Assembly: GCF_024703995.1 (NCBI RefSeq) | Contig: NZ_JAMXQV010000012.1 | Coordinates: 186,001-250,000, forward strand | Direction of reading: 5' to 3' | Length of the DNA: 64,000 nucleotides | Origin: Amycolatopsis iheyensis | GTDB lineage: Bacteria; Actinomycetota; Actinomycetes; Mycobacteriales; Pseudonocardiaceae | Part shown: in pieces, positions 52,337-62,200 of the stretch | Numbering within the stretch: position 1 is the stretch's first letter | How the letters are laid out: each line of letters starts with the position of its first letter | Notes under the pieces: generated by a model | The model's input: the letters and a program-made list of their open reading frames with translations, nothing else | The model's database searches: none | What the model was told of the DNA's origin: nothing | Position numbers and translations under genes: made by a program

Positions 52337-53710
52337 GTGAGCCAGCTGCTGGGGGCCGGCGAGGCGGCCGTCGTCACCCGGGTGTGCGAGCTGCTCGTCC
52401 CCGGCTCCGCCGCGGCCCGGCCGGACCGCTACCTCGCCGCGACCCTGCCCGCCCTCTCCTCCGCCGACGAGGACGCAGTGCACGCGGCGATCGGGGTGCT
52501 GGCCGGCGTCTCGGACGTGCCGACGCTGGCGCGGGTGGCCGGGAGCGCCGCCGTCGACCGGTTCCGCCTGCTGGCGATCGAGGCGTTCTACGGCGACCAC
52601 ACCCCGCCGGGCCGGCGGGGACCCGACCGGGCCGACGTCCTGGTCATCGGCGCCGGCGGCGGGGCGGTCGCCGCGGTGCTGGCCGCGCGGGGAGCCGACG
52701 TGCTGCTGCTCGACAGCGGCCCCGGCCGCGCCCGTTTCGTGTCCGCGGTGGACGACGAGCCGATCGGGCCGCCCGCCGCGCCCGGCCCGGTGAAGGCCGA
52801 GCGCGCGCCCGCGTCCGATGTCGCGAAGTTCCACGAACGCACCGGCCTGCTCGGCGCGGCGGGCCCGTTCGGGCCGGCGGACCTCGAACCGTGGTACGAC
52901 CGCCCGGTACCGGTGTCGCGAGCCCGGGTGCGCCGGCGGCACGACGTCCGGCACGTCCTGGTCGACACGTCGGGGCCGCGCCCGAAGGTCACCGGCGTCG
53001 CCTGCACGGGCGGCGGCGTGCTCCGAGCCCCGGTCGTCGTGCTCGCCGCCGGCCCGCTCGCGACGCCCCGGATCCTGTTGCACACCCACGAAACCGCCGA
53101 GATCGACTCCCCGTCGGCCCGGCTGACCGGGCGGACGCTGGGCCTGCGCCCGGCCCGGCTGGTGTACGGCCTGCTCGCCCGGCCACAGGCCCCCCGCACG
53201 GGGTCGGGGTTCACCGTCGAACCGGCCGAGCTGCCCGGCCCGGTCGCCTTCGCCGCGAGCCTCGTCGACCCCGCGGACCGGCCGTTGTGGGGCGGGCGGC
53301 TGGCCGAGGTGGTCGGCGGTCACCCCGGCTGGACGGGCCTGCGGGTGCCGGTCGCCGACGACAACACCGCCGTCGCCGGCCTCGGCGTCGGGGACGAGGT
53401 CGTCGTGGGCAAGCGGTTCTCGACGGCCGAGCGGCGTTTGCTGACCGACTCGCTCGAGACCGCCGCCGGGCTGCTCCGCGAGGCCGGGGCGCGGGACGTC
53501 GTGTGGAGCGGCCTGTTCGCGGCGCACCCGCAGGGCGGCGCGCCGATGGGCGACGACCCGGCCCGCTCGGTGGTGGGCCCGGACGGGCGGTCCCACGACG
53601 TCGACGGCCTGTACGTCGCCGACGCGTCGCTGCTGCCGGCCGTGCTCTCGGTGGCCCCGGACCTGACCGTGCGCGCGCTGGCCGCGAAGGTCGCCGAGGC
53701 GATCCGGTGA
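52337..53710 (+). CDS. GMC-type flavoprotein with N-terminal helical domain, shortened core
   Basis: 457 residues from GTG at 52337 with GAGGGGGG before it. Residues ~1-95 form a helical segment (VTRVCELLVPGSAAARPDRY; RFRLLAIEAFYGDHTPPGRRG, quoted in part) that resembles the small/gamma subunit of gluconate 2-dehydrogenase-type enzymes. Then comes an FAD motif, VLVIGAGGGAVAAVLAARGA (~98), and the GMC C-terminus with HPQGGAPMGDDP and DGLYVADASLLPAVLSVAPDLT. The stretch between the FAD motif and KVTGVACTGGGVL is about 100 residues shorter than in full GMC enzymes. It may be an active compact form or a decaying one. Likely works on the same sugar route as the SDR. Confidence 0.65.
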   Translation: MSQLLGAGEAAVVTRVCELLVPGSAAARPDRYLAATLPALSSADEDAVHAAIGVLAGVSDVPTLARVAGSAAVDRFRLLAIEAFYGDHTPPGRRGPDRADVLVIGAGGGAVAAVLAARGADVLLLDSGPGRARFVSAVDDEPIGPPAAPGPVKAERAPASDVAKFHERTGLLGAAGPFGPADLEPWYDRPVPVSRARVRRRHDVRHVLVDTSGPRPKVTGVACTGGGVLRAPVVVLAAGPLATPRILLHTHETAEIDSPSARLTGRTLGLRPARLVYGLLARPQAPRTGSGFTVEPAELPGPVAFAASLVDPADRPLWGGRLAEVVGGHPGWTGLRVPVADDNTAVAGLGVGDEVVVGKRFSTAERRLLTDSLETAAGLLREAGARDVVWSGLFAAHPQGGAPMGDDPARSVVGPDGRSHDVDGLYVADASLLPAVLSVAPDLTVRALAAKVAEAIR

Positions 53711-53763
53711 CCGCTCGGCTCACCGGCGTTGCCTTGCCACCGCCACCGGATCATCATCACGGG

Positions 53764-54534
53764 ATGACCGGCCCGCCGAAGTCCGTGCTCGCCCGCGGCC
53801 TGACGCTGCTGGACGCGTTCTCAGCCGCGGACACGACGTTGTCGCTGGCCGAGCTGACGGCGCGGACCGGCTTGCCGAAGCCGACCGTCCACCGGCTGGC
53901 CACCGAGCTGGTCGGCTGGGGCGGCCTGGAGCGCACCGACGGCCGTTACCGGCTCGGCATGAAGCTGTTCGAGCTGGGCCAGCGCGTGCCGCGGCGGCGG
54001 GACCTGCGCGAAGCCGCACTGCCGTACCTGGAGGACCTGTACGAGGCAACGCACGAGAACATCCACTTGGCGGTGCAGGACGGCCCGCACACGCTGTTTT
54101 TGGAGAAGGTGAGCGGCCGCCGGTCGATGCCGATCGAGTCCCAGGTAGGCGGCAAGCTGCCCCTGCACTGCACGGCGACCGGCAAGGTGTTCCTGGCCCT
54201 CGGTTCCCCGGACTACTTCCGCCGGGTGGCGGTAGCCGGACTGGCCCGCTGGACACCCCGCACGATCGTGGCGCCCGGCCGCCTCCGCCAGGAGCTGGCC
54301 CGCGCGGCAACAAGCGGCTACGGCGTCAACCACGAGGAGTACGAGGTAGGTGTGTCGGCGGTGGCGGCCCCGGTGTTCGACGCCCGCCGCCGCGTCCTGG
54401 CAGCTTTGTCGATCACGGGCAACGCGGCCAAGCTGGACCTCGACCGCCTGGCCCCGGCGGTGCGGACCGCGGCGCTGGCCCTGTCCCGCGAGCTGGCGTT
54501 CACCCCGGTCCGCAACCCCCTGGATCGGGGTTGA
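53764..54534 (+). CDS. IclR-family transcriptional regulator
   Basis: 256 residues from ATG at 53764. An alternative GTG at 53707 overlaps the previous stop (GTGA) and has GAGG upstream; it would add 19 residues with a His-rich PPPPDHHHG tail. HTH ~8-60 (VLARGLTLLDAFSAADTTLS; RTGLPKPTVHRLATELV). The effector domain (~75-250) has LGMKLFELGQRV, HCTATGKVFLA, GYGVNHEEYEVGVSAVAAPV (last quoted in part). Third gene after the SDR and GMC-like genes; probably controls these and the divergent ABC operon in response to the sugar. Confidence 0.88.
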   Translation: MTGPPKSVLARGLTLLDAFSAADTTLSLAELTARTGLPKPTVHRLATELVGWGGLERTDGRYRLGMKLFELGQRVPRRRDLREAALPYLEDLYEATHENIHLAVQDGPHTLFLEKVSGRRSMPIESQVGGKLPLHCTATGKVFLALGSPDYFRRVAVAGLARWTPRTIVAPGRLRQELARAATSGYGVNHEEYEVGVSAVAAPVFDARRRVLAALSITGNAAKLDLDRLAPAVRTAALALSRELAFTPVRNPLDRG

Positions 54535-55242
54535 TCAGCGCCACGCCACCGGCTGACGCGACGTGGAAGAGATGCTGGAGACGGCGAGGGCAGCGGTGGC
54601 CCGGCCTGGTTCCGCCGGCCCCCGCGCGCGGAGTGCGTGGTCCGGCCGGTCCCGAAGGCGGACGCCCCGGTGACGGTGTATGGCGAAGGCTGGGAGTTGT
54701 ACCGGAGCGCCTGGGCTGGTGGTGCACACCGGCTTGCACGCGTTGCGCTGGCCCGGGACGCTGTGCCGGTTGGCCGGGGAGCGGCTGGGATGCGTTTGAC
54801 AGCAACGACTTTCGTAACGAGATGGTTGGCCGCGTGGGTACAGGCCCGTAGCCAATTGGCTGCAGGCCCGTCCCGTCGCTGTACCGGTTGACCGAGAAGC
54901 ACCCGGGACACTTTTGACAGCAACAACTTTCGCGACGAGATGATTGGCGACGTGGGTATAGGCCCGTAGCCGATTGACCGCAGGCCTGTCCCGTCGCAGC
55001 GCCGGTTGACCAAGTAACGGCTGGGACGCGTTTGACAGCAACAACTTTCGTAACGAGATGGTTGCCCGCGTGGGTACAGGCCCGTAGCCAATTGGCTGCA
55101 GGCCCGTCCCGTCGCAGTGCCGGTTGACCGAGAAGCACCCGGGACACTTTTGACATCAACGACTTTCGTAACGAAGTGGTTGGCGACGTGGGTGTAGGCC
55201 CGTAGCCGGTTGGCTGCGGGCCTGTCCCGTTGTGTGGTTGTC
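54535..55242. other. Gene-free stretch of 708 bp
   Basis: No convincing gene is seen on either strand between the IclR stop and the HNH gene stop. Open frames on the minus strand here follow the repeat period and have no family look. The first ~225 bp hold nothing I can name. The rest is the 118-bp tandem repeat described separately. Confidence 0.65.
54764..55233. repeat. Tandem repeat, about four copies of a 118-bp unit
   Basis: The marker TTTGACAKCAAC recurs at 54795, 54913, 55031 and 55149, exactly 118 bases apart, and flanking sequence repeats with it. Copies 1 and 3 are closer to each other (both have the 12-bp palindrome AGCCAATTGGCT, at 54850-54861 and 55086-55097) than to copies 2 and 4, where that palindrome is broken (AGCCGATTGACC, AGCCGGTTGGCT). 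Each unit also has ACTTTCG-CGACGAGATG-type and CCGTCCCGTCG blocks. It may be a structured RNA or binding-site array. AT content is higher than around it. Confidence 0.88.
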
Positions 55243-56463
55243 TCAGGCTGCGGTGGGTATGGGTTGGTGGAGGTTGTTGCGCCGGGGTTGTCGGCGCTTG
55301 TCAAGCCAGACCGGCGGTAAGAACTCCGGGAGCCCGTCGGGGGCGATGCGGACCTCCCACCCGGAGCGGTGCAGCAACCGGTGGTGGTGGGCGCACATCA
55401 AGGCCAGGTTGTTGAGGTCGGTGGGGCCGCCGTCGGCCCAGTGCCGGATGTGATGCCCCTGGCAATGCCGCGGTGGACGATGACAGCCGGGGAAGGCGCA
55501 GCCGCGGTCACGTAGGTAGAGGGCGTTGCGGATGGGGGTGGGGATCAAGCGACGGGCACGGCCCAGGTCCAGTGGGGCGCTGGCCGAGTCCAGGACCGCG
55601 GGGATGAGTTTGCAGTCGCAGGCGTGGATCCGGGCCTCGGCCGCGCTCAGGGTGCCGGTGTCGCCGAGCAGGGCCGTGCCGAGGCCGGAGGTCAGGTTCT
55701 GCAGCGGGATGGTGACCATCACGTGGGCTCGTTCGCCGGCCTGGGTGGGCAGGCCGGGGGTGTTCAACGCGAGGTCGATGGCGTCGGAGAACGCGTCGCC
55801 GTAACGCTCGGCCGGGCAACGGTGGTCCTCCGAGCCGCGCCGCTGGGCCAGCGAGTCCAGCAGCGCGCTGGCCCGGGTGCCCGTCTCATCGTCGAGATGA
55901 CCGGACAGTTCCCAGATACCGGTTCTCTTCCGCCGAAGGGAGAGTTCGCGGCGGGGGGTGGCGGGTTCGGTCTCCTCGGGTGCGGTGCCATCGGGGTCGA
56001 GGTGGGCCACGATCCGCGCGCCCAGGGCCGCGACCTGCTTGTGCCCGGAGTCCTCGGCGAAGCTGAGCAGGCTCTGCTCGGCTTCCTCGCGGTGCTCGGG
56101 CGGGATCTGGGTCAACGTCGCGACGATCGTGTCGATCATCGGGTTGCTCAGCGAGCCAGACGCGGCAACAGTGCCGGTGGCGGGGGCAATCGCGGGGATC
56201 GGGGTGCCGTCGAGAGCGCGGGAGGAGTTGAGGGTCCGGGCCCGCTTGAGGAGCTTCTCGGCAGCCGACTTGGGAATGTCGGCCAGCTGTGCGAGCAGGT
56301 GGGGAACGGAGCGGTAGCCGAAGAGTTCCAGGACACCGCGGGATTCGATTTCCACGAGCAGCGACCCAAGCTCGGCTTCGGCGGCCCGCACGACGCCCAG
56401 CAGGGTGCTGATCCGGTCGGCGAGTGCGACCGCATCGGCTTGCCAGGCGAAGTTTCTGTCCAC
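55243..56463 (-). CDS. DUF222 / HNH endonuclease domain protein (13E12 repeat family)
   Basis: 406 residues from GTG at 56463. The N-terminal DUF222 region (~25-300) has LVEIESRGVLELFGYRSVPHL (quoted in part), RARTLNSSRALDG and LDDETGTRASALLDSLAQRR. The C-terminal HNH motif has RDRGCAFPGCHRPPRHCQGH, HHIRHWADGGPTDLNN and CAHHHRLLHRSGW. Such proteins are multi-copy in mycobacteria and Pseudonocardiaceae; their function is uncertain, perhaps mobile or DNA-acting. The active-site His pair and zinc cysteines are intact. It sits right beside the 118-bp tandem repeat. The 204 bp upstream (56464-56667) hold no gene I can identify. Confidence 0.88.
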   Translation of the reverse strand: MDRNFAWQADAVALADRISTLLGVVRAAEAELGSLLVEIESRGVLELFGYRSVPHLLAQLADIPKSAAEKLLKRARTLNSSRALDGTPIPAIAPATGTVAASGSLSNPMIDTIVATLTQIPPEHREEAEQSLLSFAEDSGHKQVAALGARIVAHLDPDGTAPEETEPATPRRELSLRRKRTGIWELSGHLDDETGTRASALLDSLAQRRGSEDHRCPAERYGDAFSDAIDLALNTPGLPTQAGERAHVMVTIPLQNLTSGLGTALLGDTGTLSAAEARIHACDCKLIPAVLDSASAPLDLGRARRLIPTPIRNALYLRDRGCAFPGCHRPPRHCQGHHIRHWADGGPTDLNNLALMCAHHHRLLHRSGWEVRIAPDGLPEFLPPVWLDKRRQPRRNNLHQPIPTAA

Positions 56464-56667
56464 ACCCCAAGATTACCGAGCCTCGAACACCAGTTCATCA
56501 CACGAAGGGGTGGCAGGTTAACGAACTGTCCGGACCACAGAACACCAGCCACAGCAGCAAAGCAGGGGAGAGATTCGTTGCGTGGGGAATCGGCGCTACC
56601 GGCCACAGGACCAAACAACCACAGGGCGCCGATTTCCCACGCCCCGGCGAAGCCGCATCTTGAAACC

Positions 56668-57039
56668 CTAGTGCTGCATACCATAGGACTTCTGACAGGG
56701 ATAACCATCCCCAGTAGCAGACCAGTTAGCAGGATACCCATTCTGAGCCCAAGCAGCAAAAGCCTGAGCATAGGTATAACCCCGAGCACGCAACCACTGA
56801 CAGGGAGTCTGCCCAGCAGCAGGAGTGATGACAATCCAGGGCTGAGCATTGACCCACCCAGCCTGGGCATACCACTGATCGGAAGCAGAAACCCCTCGAG
56901 AAACAACAACGGTAGAGGGAGCAGCAGGAGCAGGAACGGTAACAACGGTAGTACCAGGAGCAACCGGCACCCCGACAACCGGCATCCCACAAGCGGCAAC
57001 AGCGACCAGAACCAAAGCGAGAATTACGACAGCTCTCAT
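56668..57039 (-). CDS. Small lipoprotein of unknown function with low-GC codon use
   Basis: 123 residues from ATG at 57039. The start MRAVVILALVLVAVAACG is a lipoprotein signal with AAC lipobox at about residue 17. A Val/Pro/Thr-rich spacer follows, then WVNAQPWIVITPAAGQTPCQ, RARGYTYAQAFAAWAQNGYP and WSATGDGYPCQKSYGMQH. The two cysteines may pair. I do not know the family. Codons end in A or T far more often than in any neighbour, and the DNA from ~56500 to 57060 looks AT-richer, so horizontal origin is likely. Confidence 0.65.
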   Translation of the reverse strand: MRAVVILALVLVAVAACGMPVVGVPVAPGTTVVTVPAPAAPSTVVVSRGVSASDQWYAQAGWVNAQPWIVITPAAGQTPCQWLRARGYTYAQAFAAWAQNGYPANWSATGDGYPCQKSYGMQH

Positions 57040-57139
57040 AGGAATCAACTTCTTCCGTGTCCGCCACCCAGGAATCGGCCGCACAGCCGATTCTGCAACG
57101 GGTCAGCGAGAACGCGACCCAAGCGTTATCCCGTGGGAT

Positions 57140-58252
57140 TCACCCGTGCTGCGCGGCGATGTCGTAAGCCGTCATCGCGGCGGCCAGCCGACGGGCGTCC
57201 GCGGGGCGGGTCGCGTCGTAGCCGGTGATCAGTTGGATGCGGCCGAGCCGATAGGTCAGCGTGTTGCGGTGGATGTTCAACGACGAAGCCGCTTCGCCGC
57301 GGTTGTAGTCCGACGTGACGAACGCGCGCAGGGCGTCGATCAGGTGGGGGTGGTCCGCCAGCGGCGCCAGCACGCGAGCGAGCGCTTCGCGTGCCGGGCC
57401 CGGGCGCGCGAGCTGGAATTCGACCGCCAGGTCCGCGAGCCGGTAGAGCCGAGGCGGACGGCGCAGGCTCTCCGCCAAGCCCAGGATTTCCACGGCCTCG
57501 GCGTGCGCGGCCGGAATGCCGGCCAGGTCGGGGGCGTGGGAAACGGATGCCATGCAGGGTCGTCCGCAGATCCGGTCGATGCGTGCCGCCAGCGTGTCGA
57601 CGTCGGAGTCCGACGGCACCAGCAGGACCCCGCCGTCGCCCTTGAACGTCACCAGTGCCTGACTGTCCAAATCGGACCGGACGGCGCGGAACAGGTCGGT
57701 CGCCGCCCGGGTGCCGGCGGCGAGCGGCGGCGCGGGCAGGTGGAACACGACGACCTCGTAGCTGTCCGCCAGGCCCTGGCGCCGCACCGGGCGGCCGGCG
57801 AGCAGGCTGGCGGCGAGGTTCTGGCGGTCCTCCCGGTCTTCCCAGTCGAGGTCATCACGCTCGCGCAGGTACGCCTCGGCGACGCGGGGCATCACCTCGC
57901 CGAGGAAGTCGAGCATGCGGGCGCCGAGGACGAGACGGTCGCCGTCGGCCAGCTCCCAGGCCACGCGAGCAGCCAGCGGGTACACCTTCAGCACGGCCTC
58001 GAGCGGCAGGCCGTCGCGCGCCCGCTCCGCGCCCCACGCGATCGGCAGGGCGAGCTCGTCGGACGTCGGGCGCCGGTCCTCGGCGACCGTGGTCAGGAAC
58101 AGCTCGAACACCGCCCGCGCGTTGGCGACCAGGTCACCCTCGAGGACGGTGGCCGGCAGCAGCCGGTACGCCGGGATCTCGGCCGCGCAGCGGGCCATCA
58201 TCGCGGCCGCGATCTCACCCGATCGAGGGAAGAGCTCGGCCACCGGATCCAT
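57140..58252 (-). CDS. PucR/CdaR-family helix-turn-helix regulator
   Basis: 370 residues from ATG at 58252. Middle GGDEF-like region (~150-270) precedes the C-terminal PucR HTH: LIDALRAFVTSDYNRGEAAS, SLNIHRNTLTYRLGRIQLIT (~310-350). No PucR N-terminal sensor motif is clear in the first 150 residues, which are helical (RERDDLDWEDREDRQNLAAS). It is divergent from a secreted lipase gene with a 115-bp gap, so the lipase is the likely target. Confidence 0.86.
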   Translation of the reverse strand: MDPVAELFPRSGEIAAAMMARCAAEIPAYRLLPATVLEGDLVANARAVFELFLTTVAEDRRPTSDELALPIAWGAERARDGLPLEAVLKVYPLAARVAWELADGDRLVLGARMLDFLGEVMPRVAEAYLRERDDLDWEDREDRQNLAASLLAGRPVRRQGLADSYEVVVFHLPAPPLAAGTRAATDLFRAVRSDLDSQALVTFKGDGGVLLVPSDSDVDTLAARIDRICGRPCMASVSHAPDLAGIPAAHAEAVEILGLAESLRRPPRLYRLADLAVEFQLARPGPAREALARVLAPLADHPHLIDALRAFVTSDYNRGEAASSLNIHRNTLTYRLGRIQLITGYDATRPADARRLAAAMTAYDIAAQHG

Positions 58253-58367
58253 GCCACATTGTCACCACGCACAAACGCCCTCGGCAAGTTTCTGCGCGTT
58301 TTGCCAGCAGACAGCGTTGATCGACGGGCGCATGCTGTGCATACCAACCAGGCGAAAGGACTCGGCA

Positions 58368-59228
58368 ATGGCGCGGGGAACGAAACGATGGCTGGCCGCA
58401 CTCGGCCTGGCGGGCGTGCTGACGATGGGTGCGGCGGTCCCGGCGCAGGCCGCGAGCGGCGGCAACAACGACTTCGGCTGCCGCCCGAGCGCCGCCCACC
58501 CGAACCCGGTCGTGCTGCTCCACGGCACCTTCGCGACCTACTACGAGGACCTGAACTTCCTCCAGGCCGACCTCGCCGCCCGCGGCTACTGCACGTTCTC
58601 GCTGACCTACGGCGCCTACCCGCAGTTCCCGTTCGTCGGCGGGCTGAAGCCGGTCGCGGAGTCGTCGCTGGAGATCAAGAACTTCGTCGAGCAGGTCCGG
58701 TCGGCGACCGGCGCGGCGAAGGTCGACGTCGTCGGGCACTCCGAAGGCGGCCTCCAGTCGATCTACCTGGCGAAGATGCAGGGCATCCAGAGCGAGATCG
58801 GCAAGGTGGTCGCGATCGCGCCGCCGACGCACGGCGCCAACGCGTCCGGCCTCCTGACCCTGGCGTACACGCTGCTCGGCAAGAGCACCTGGGACACCAT
58901 CGTCAAGGCGATCGGCCTGCCGATCTTCGCCGACGAGCTGGACGGCGGGGCCGCGATCGTCGCGCTCAACACCGGGCCGGTCGCCCAGCCCGGCATCGAC
59001 TACACGATCATCACCTCCCGCTACGACGAGCTGGTGACCCCGACCGAAACGTCGTTCATCCGCGAGCCGGGCGTGCACAACCGGTACGTCCAGGACTCGT
59101 GCCCGTTCGACCCGGTGGGCCACATCGGTGAGGCTTACGACCTCAACGTGTGGCACCTGGTCCGCAACGCGCTCGACCCGGCGCACGCCGCGCCGATCAA
59201 GGTCTGCGCGGTCGGCTCACCCGGCTGA
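58368..59228 (+). CDS. Secreted alpha/beta-hydrolase lipase
   Basis: 286 residues from ATG at 58368 (GAAAGGA 7 bases upstream). Signal peptide MARGTKRWLAALGLAGVLTM to AVPAQA-AS. Oxyanion loop VVLLHGTFATYYED, nucleophile Ser125 in VVGHSEGGLQS, Asp in SRYDELVTPTE and His in FDPVGHIGEAYD. Matches secreted actinomycete lipases/esterases of the class 2/EstA-like type. Probably extracellular triglyceride or ester hydrolysis. Two Cys pairs (FGCRPS/GYCTF and DSCPF/VCAVGS) may form disulphides. It converges on the GH92 gene with a 12-base 3' overlap. Confidence 0.88.
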   Translation: MARGTKRWLAALGLAGVLTMGAAVPAQAASGGNNDFGCRPSAAHPNPVVLLHGTFATYYEDLNFLQADLAARGYCTFSLTYGAYPQFPFVGGLKPVAESSLEIKNFVEQVRSATGAAKVDVVGHSEGGLQSIYLAKMQGIQSEIGKVVAIAPPTHGANASGLLTLAYTLLGKSTWDTIVKAIGLPIFADELDGGAAIVALNTGPVAQPGIDYTIITSRYDELVTPTETSFIREPGVHNRYVQDSCPFDPVGHIGEAYDLNVWHLVRNALDPAHAAPIKVCAVGSPG

Positions 59229-62200
59229 CCCGATCGCGAAGACGTGCAGGTCCGGGTCGGTCGGCAGGGTCACCGAGGCGATCGTCTTCCCGGCCGGGGC
59301 GTCGAACGGCGTCGTCGCGTAGACCGACGCCCCGCCGCCCTGGCCGCCCGGTTGGTTGCGGTGGTCCGTGCGGGCCACCAGCGTGTTGCCGAACACCGGA
59401 TCGGTGCCGCCGCCCGGGAAGACCCAGTCGCCGAAGGACAGGTCGGCCTGGGCGGTGGTGCCGTCGGTGAAGGTGACCGTCGTGGAGGCGCGGTGGTCGC
59501 CGTTCGAGGCCGTGCCGATGAACGACAGCCGCGTCCCGGCCACCCGCACGGTCTGCCCGGCCGGGACGACGTTGTCCGGACGGCCGGCCGGCGCGGCCGG
59601 CCAGGTGAACGTCGTGCCGGCTGCCTGGCCAGCACGGCCGCCGACCAGGCCGGCCGCGGCCAGGGCCTGGCGGGAAAGGCTGTTCCCGGCGCCGTCGATG
59701 TCCGCCGAACCGGTGTCGCCGTCGTCGGAGATGCCCACGTTCGAGTACGCCGCCGCCAGTCCGCCCGCGGGCGCGACCAGGACGATCAGCGAGCCGGGCA
59801 CCGACGTCGAGCCACTGCGGACGGTCACCGGCACCTGGTAGTACCCCTCGGGTGTCCCGGCGGCGACCGACACCGAAAGCTTCGCTGTGCCGCTGCCGGT
59901 CCGGTCGTCGAGCCGCAGCTGCCGCGGCCCGGTCACCGAAATCCCCGCCGGGGCCCGAGTGCCGATCTCGAGGGAACGGTCGTGGCCGGAGAGCCGCTGC
60001 GCGCTGACCGTGGCCTCCCCCGTGCTCCCGGGCGCGACGACGACCTGGTTGGTCGTCGAGGCCAGGAACGGCTTCTCACTGTCCCGATAGGACGGCGGCG
60101 GCGAACCGGCCGCCCAGCGCTTGTCCGGAGTGGACACCAGCGAGAAGTCCAGCCGGCCGCCGTCGCGCGCGGTGTTCACGGGCAGGTACGTGCGGTCCCA
60201 GTCTTGGCCGTTGAGCGACAGCGAGTGGACGTAGGTCGCCGGAGCCCGCGGCGCGTGGATGTCGATCGTCCGCCCACCCGGCAGGGAAAGCACGGCGCGT
60301 TCGAACAACGGGCTCGCGACGACCAGGTCCGGCGTCCCCGGGGTGGCCGGGTAGATGCCGAGCGCGGCCCAGACGTACCACGACGACTGCGCGCCGAGGT
60401 CGTCGTTGCCCGGCTCGCCGTCCGGTGTCGCGCTGAACAACGTCGTGGCGATCTCGCGGACGACCTGCTGGGTCTTCCACGGCTGCCCGACGTGGTCGTA
60501 GAGGAACGGCACACCGAAGTCGGGCTCGTTGCCGGCCCACATGTTCGGCTCGTTCGGGCCGACGTTCAGCTTCTGGAAGAACGTGTCCAGCCGCTGCGAA
60601 ACAAGAGCAGGTCCACCCATCGCCGTCACCAGCCCGGCCGGGTCCTGCGGCACCAGCCAGGTGTACTGCGCGGCGTTGCCCTCGTCGAAGCCGTCCTGGC
60701 CGAACTTTCCGGGCGGCGGCGGGACGTAGGCCGGGCCGTCCGGGAAGCGCCCGTCCTGCGCACGCGGCTGGAGGTAGCCCGTCAAGGGGTTGAAGATGTT
60801 CTGCCAGTTCTGCCCGCGGCGACCGAACTCGCGCGCGACGTCACGGTCGCCGATGCCCTGCGCGAACTGGGCGATGGCGAAGTCGTCGATGGCCCACTCG
60901 AGGGTGATCGACGCGCCGACGCGGGCGTGGTCACCGCGCGAGGCGTCGTTGTTCGGCAGGTACCCACGAGCGACGTAGTCCGCGATGCCCCGGCGTTCCT
61001 GGTACGCCCCAGGCGTTTCGTCCACTGACGTCGCCCCCTTGACCAGGTACTTCAGCGCCGTCTTGACGTCGAAGTCGCGGGCGCCGAACGCGTAGAGGTT
61101 CGAGATGAGCGCGACCGAGCTGTCGCCGGTCATCTGTCCCGTGTAGGCGTTCGCCATCGGCCAGCGCGGCCACCAGCCGCCCTGCACGGCGTCGTTCGTC
61201 AGCGACTGCGCCATGTCGCTGGCTTCCTTCGGGAACAGCATGGCGTGCAGTGGCGCGAGCGAGCGGTAGGTGTCCCAGTCGGAGAAGTTCGCGTACTGGT
61301 GGCGACCGACGGGGAGCGTCCGGACCTGGTTGTCGAAGCCGATGTACCGGCCGTCGACATCGTCGAAGGTGTTGGGGTGCATCAGCGAGCGGTACAGCGC
61401 CGTGTAGAACGTCTTGAGCTGCGCGGTGTCGCGGCCGGCGACGCGGATCTTGCCCAGCGCCTGCGTCCACTTGTCCCTTGTGGACTTCCGGACGGCCGCG
61501 AAGTCGAAGCCGGGGACTTCCGCGGCGGCGTTGGCCTTCGCGCCGTCGACGCCCACATAGGACATCGACACCTTGGCGCGCACGGTCGACGTCCCGAAGG
61601 TCAGGTAGGCGCCGGCTCGCGGCGAGTCGACGCTGTCGGTGCCCGGCTTGACCGACGAGCCGTCCCAGGTGCCGTGCGCGGTGAACGGCTGGTCGAAGGT
61701 GATGTCGTAGTAGACGGTGTACTTGTTGCCCTTGCCGCAGAAGTTGCCGGTGGTCGCCGAGCCGCTGACCTCGCGGTCACCGGTGATCTTCAAATCCGCG
61801 TGAGAGTTCCCCGCGAGGCTCGCGCCGCCCTTGACCAGCACCTGCGGCGTCGACCCGGCCGGGTAGGTGAAGGTCGCGAGCCCGGTGCGGGTGGTCGCGG
61901 TCAGCTCGGCGCGGACGTTCGAGTCGGCGAGCGTCACGGCGTAGTAGCCGGGCTCGGCCTGCTCGCCGTCGTGGCCGAAGTGCTCGGTGCGGTCCCAGGG
62001 CGCGCTGCCGACGTCGCCGGTGACCGGCAGGAGCGGCACGTCGCCGAACGCGTTGCAGCCGACGGAGGCGTGGTCGAGGCTGAAACCTCGGATCTGGTCC
62101 GAGTGGTACTGGTAGCCGGCGTACGCGCCCTGCGTGTCCGGCGAGAACTGCATCATCCCGAACGGCGCCGCCGGCCCGGGGAAGTTGTTGATCTCGCCGA

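Noticed and set aside
53707..53763. Extended N-terminus of the IclR protein from GTG 53707
   Set aside because: Kept as an alternative only: the junction overlap and GAGG favour it, but the added PPPPDHHHG tail is unlike the family's usual start.
54535..55242. Minus-strand open frames across the 118-bp repeats (e.g. 54500-55159)
   Set aside because: Their amino acid repeats simply follow the DNA period in more than one frame, with no start signal or known family.
58283..58305. GGCAA-N13-TTGCC inverted repeat upstream of the lipase
   Set aside because: Only 5-bp arms with a long spacer; chance occurrence is likely, so it was not called as an operator.
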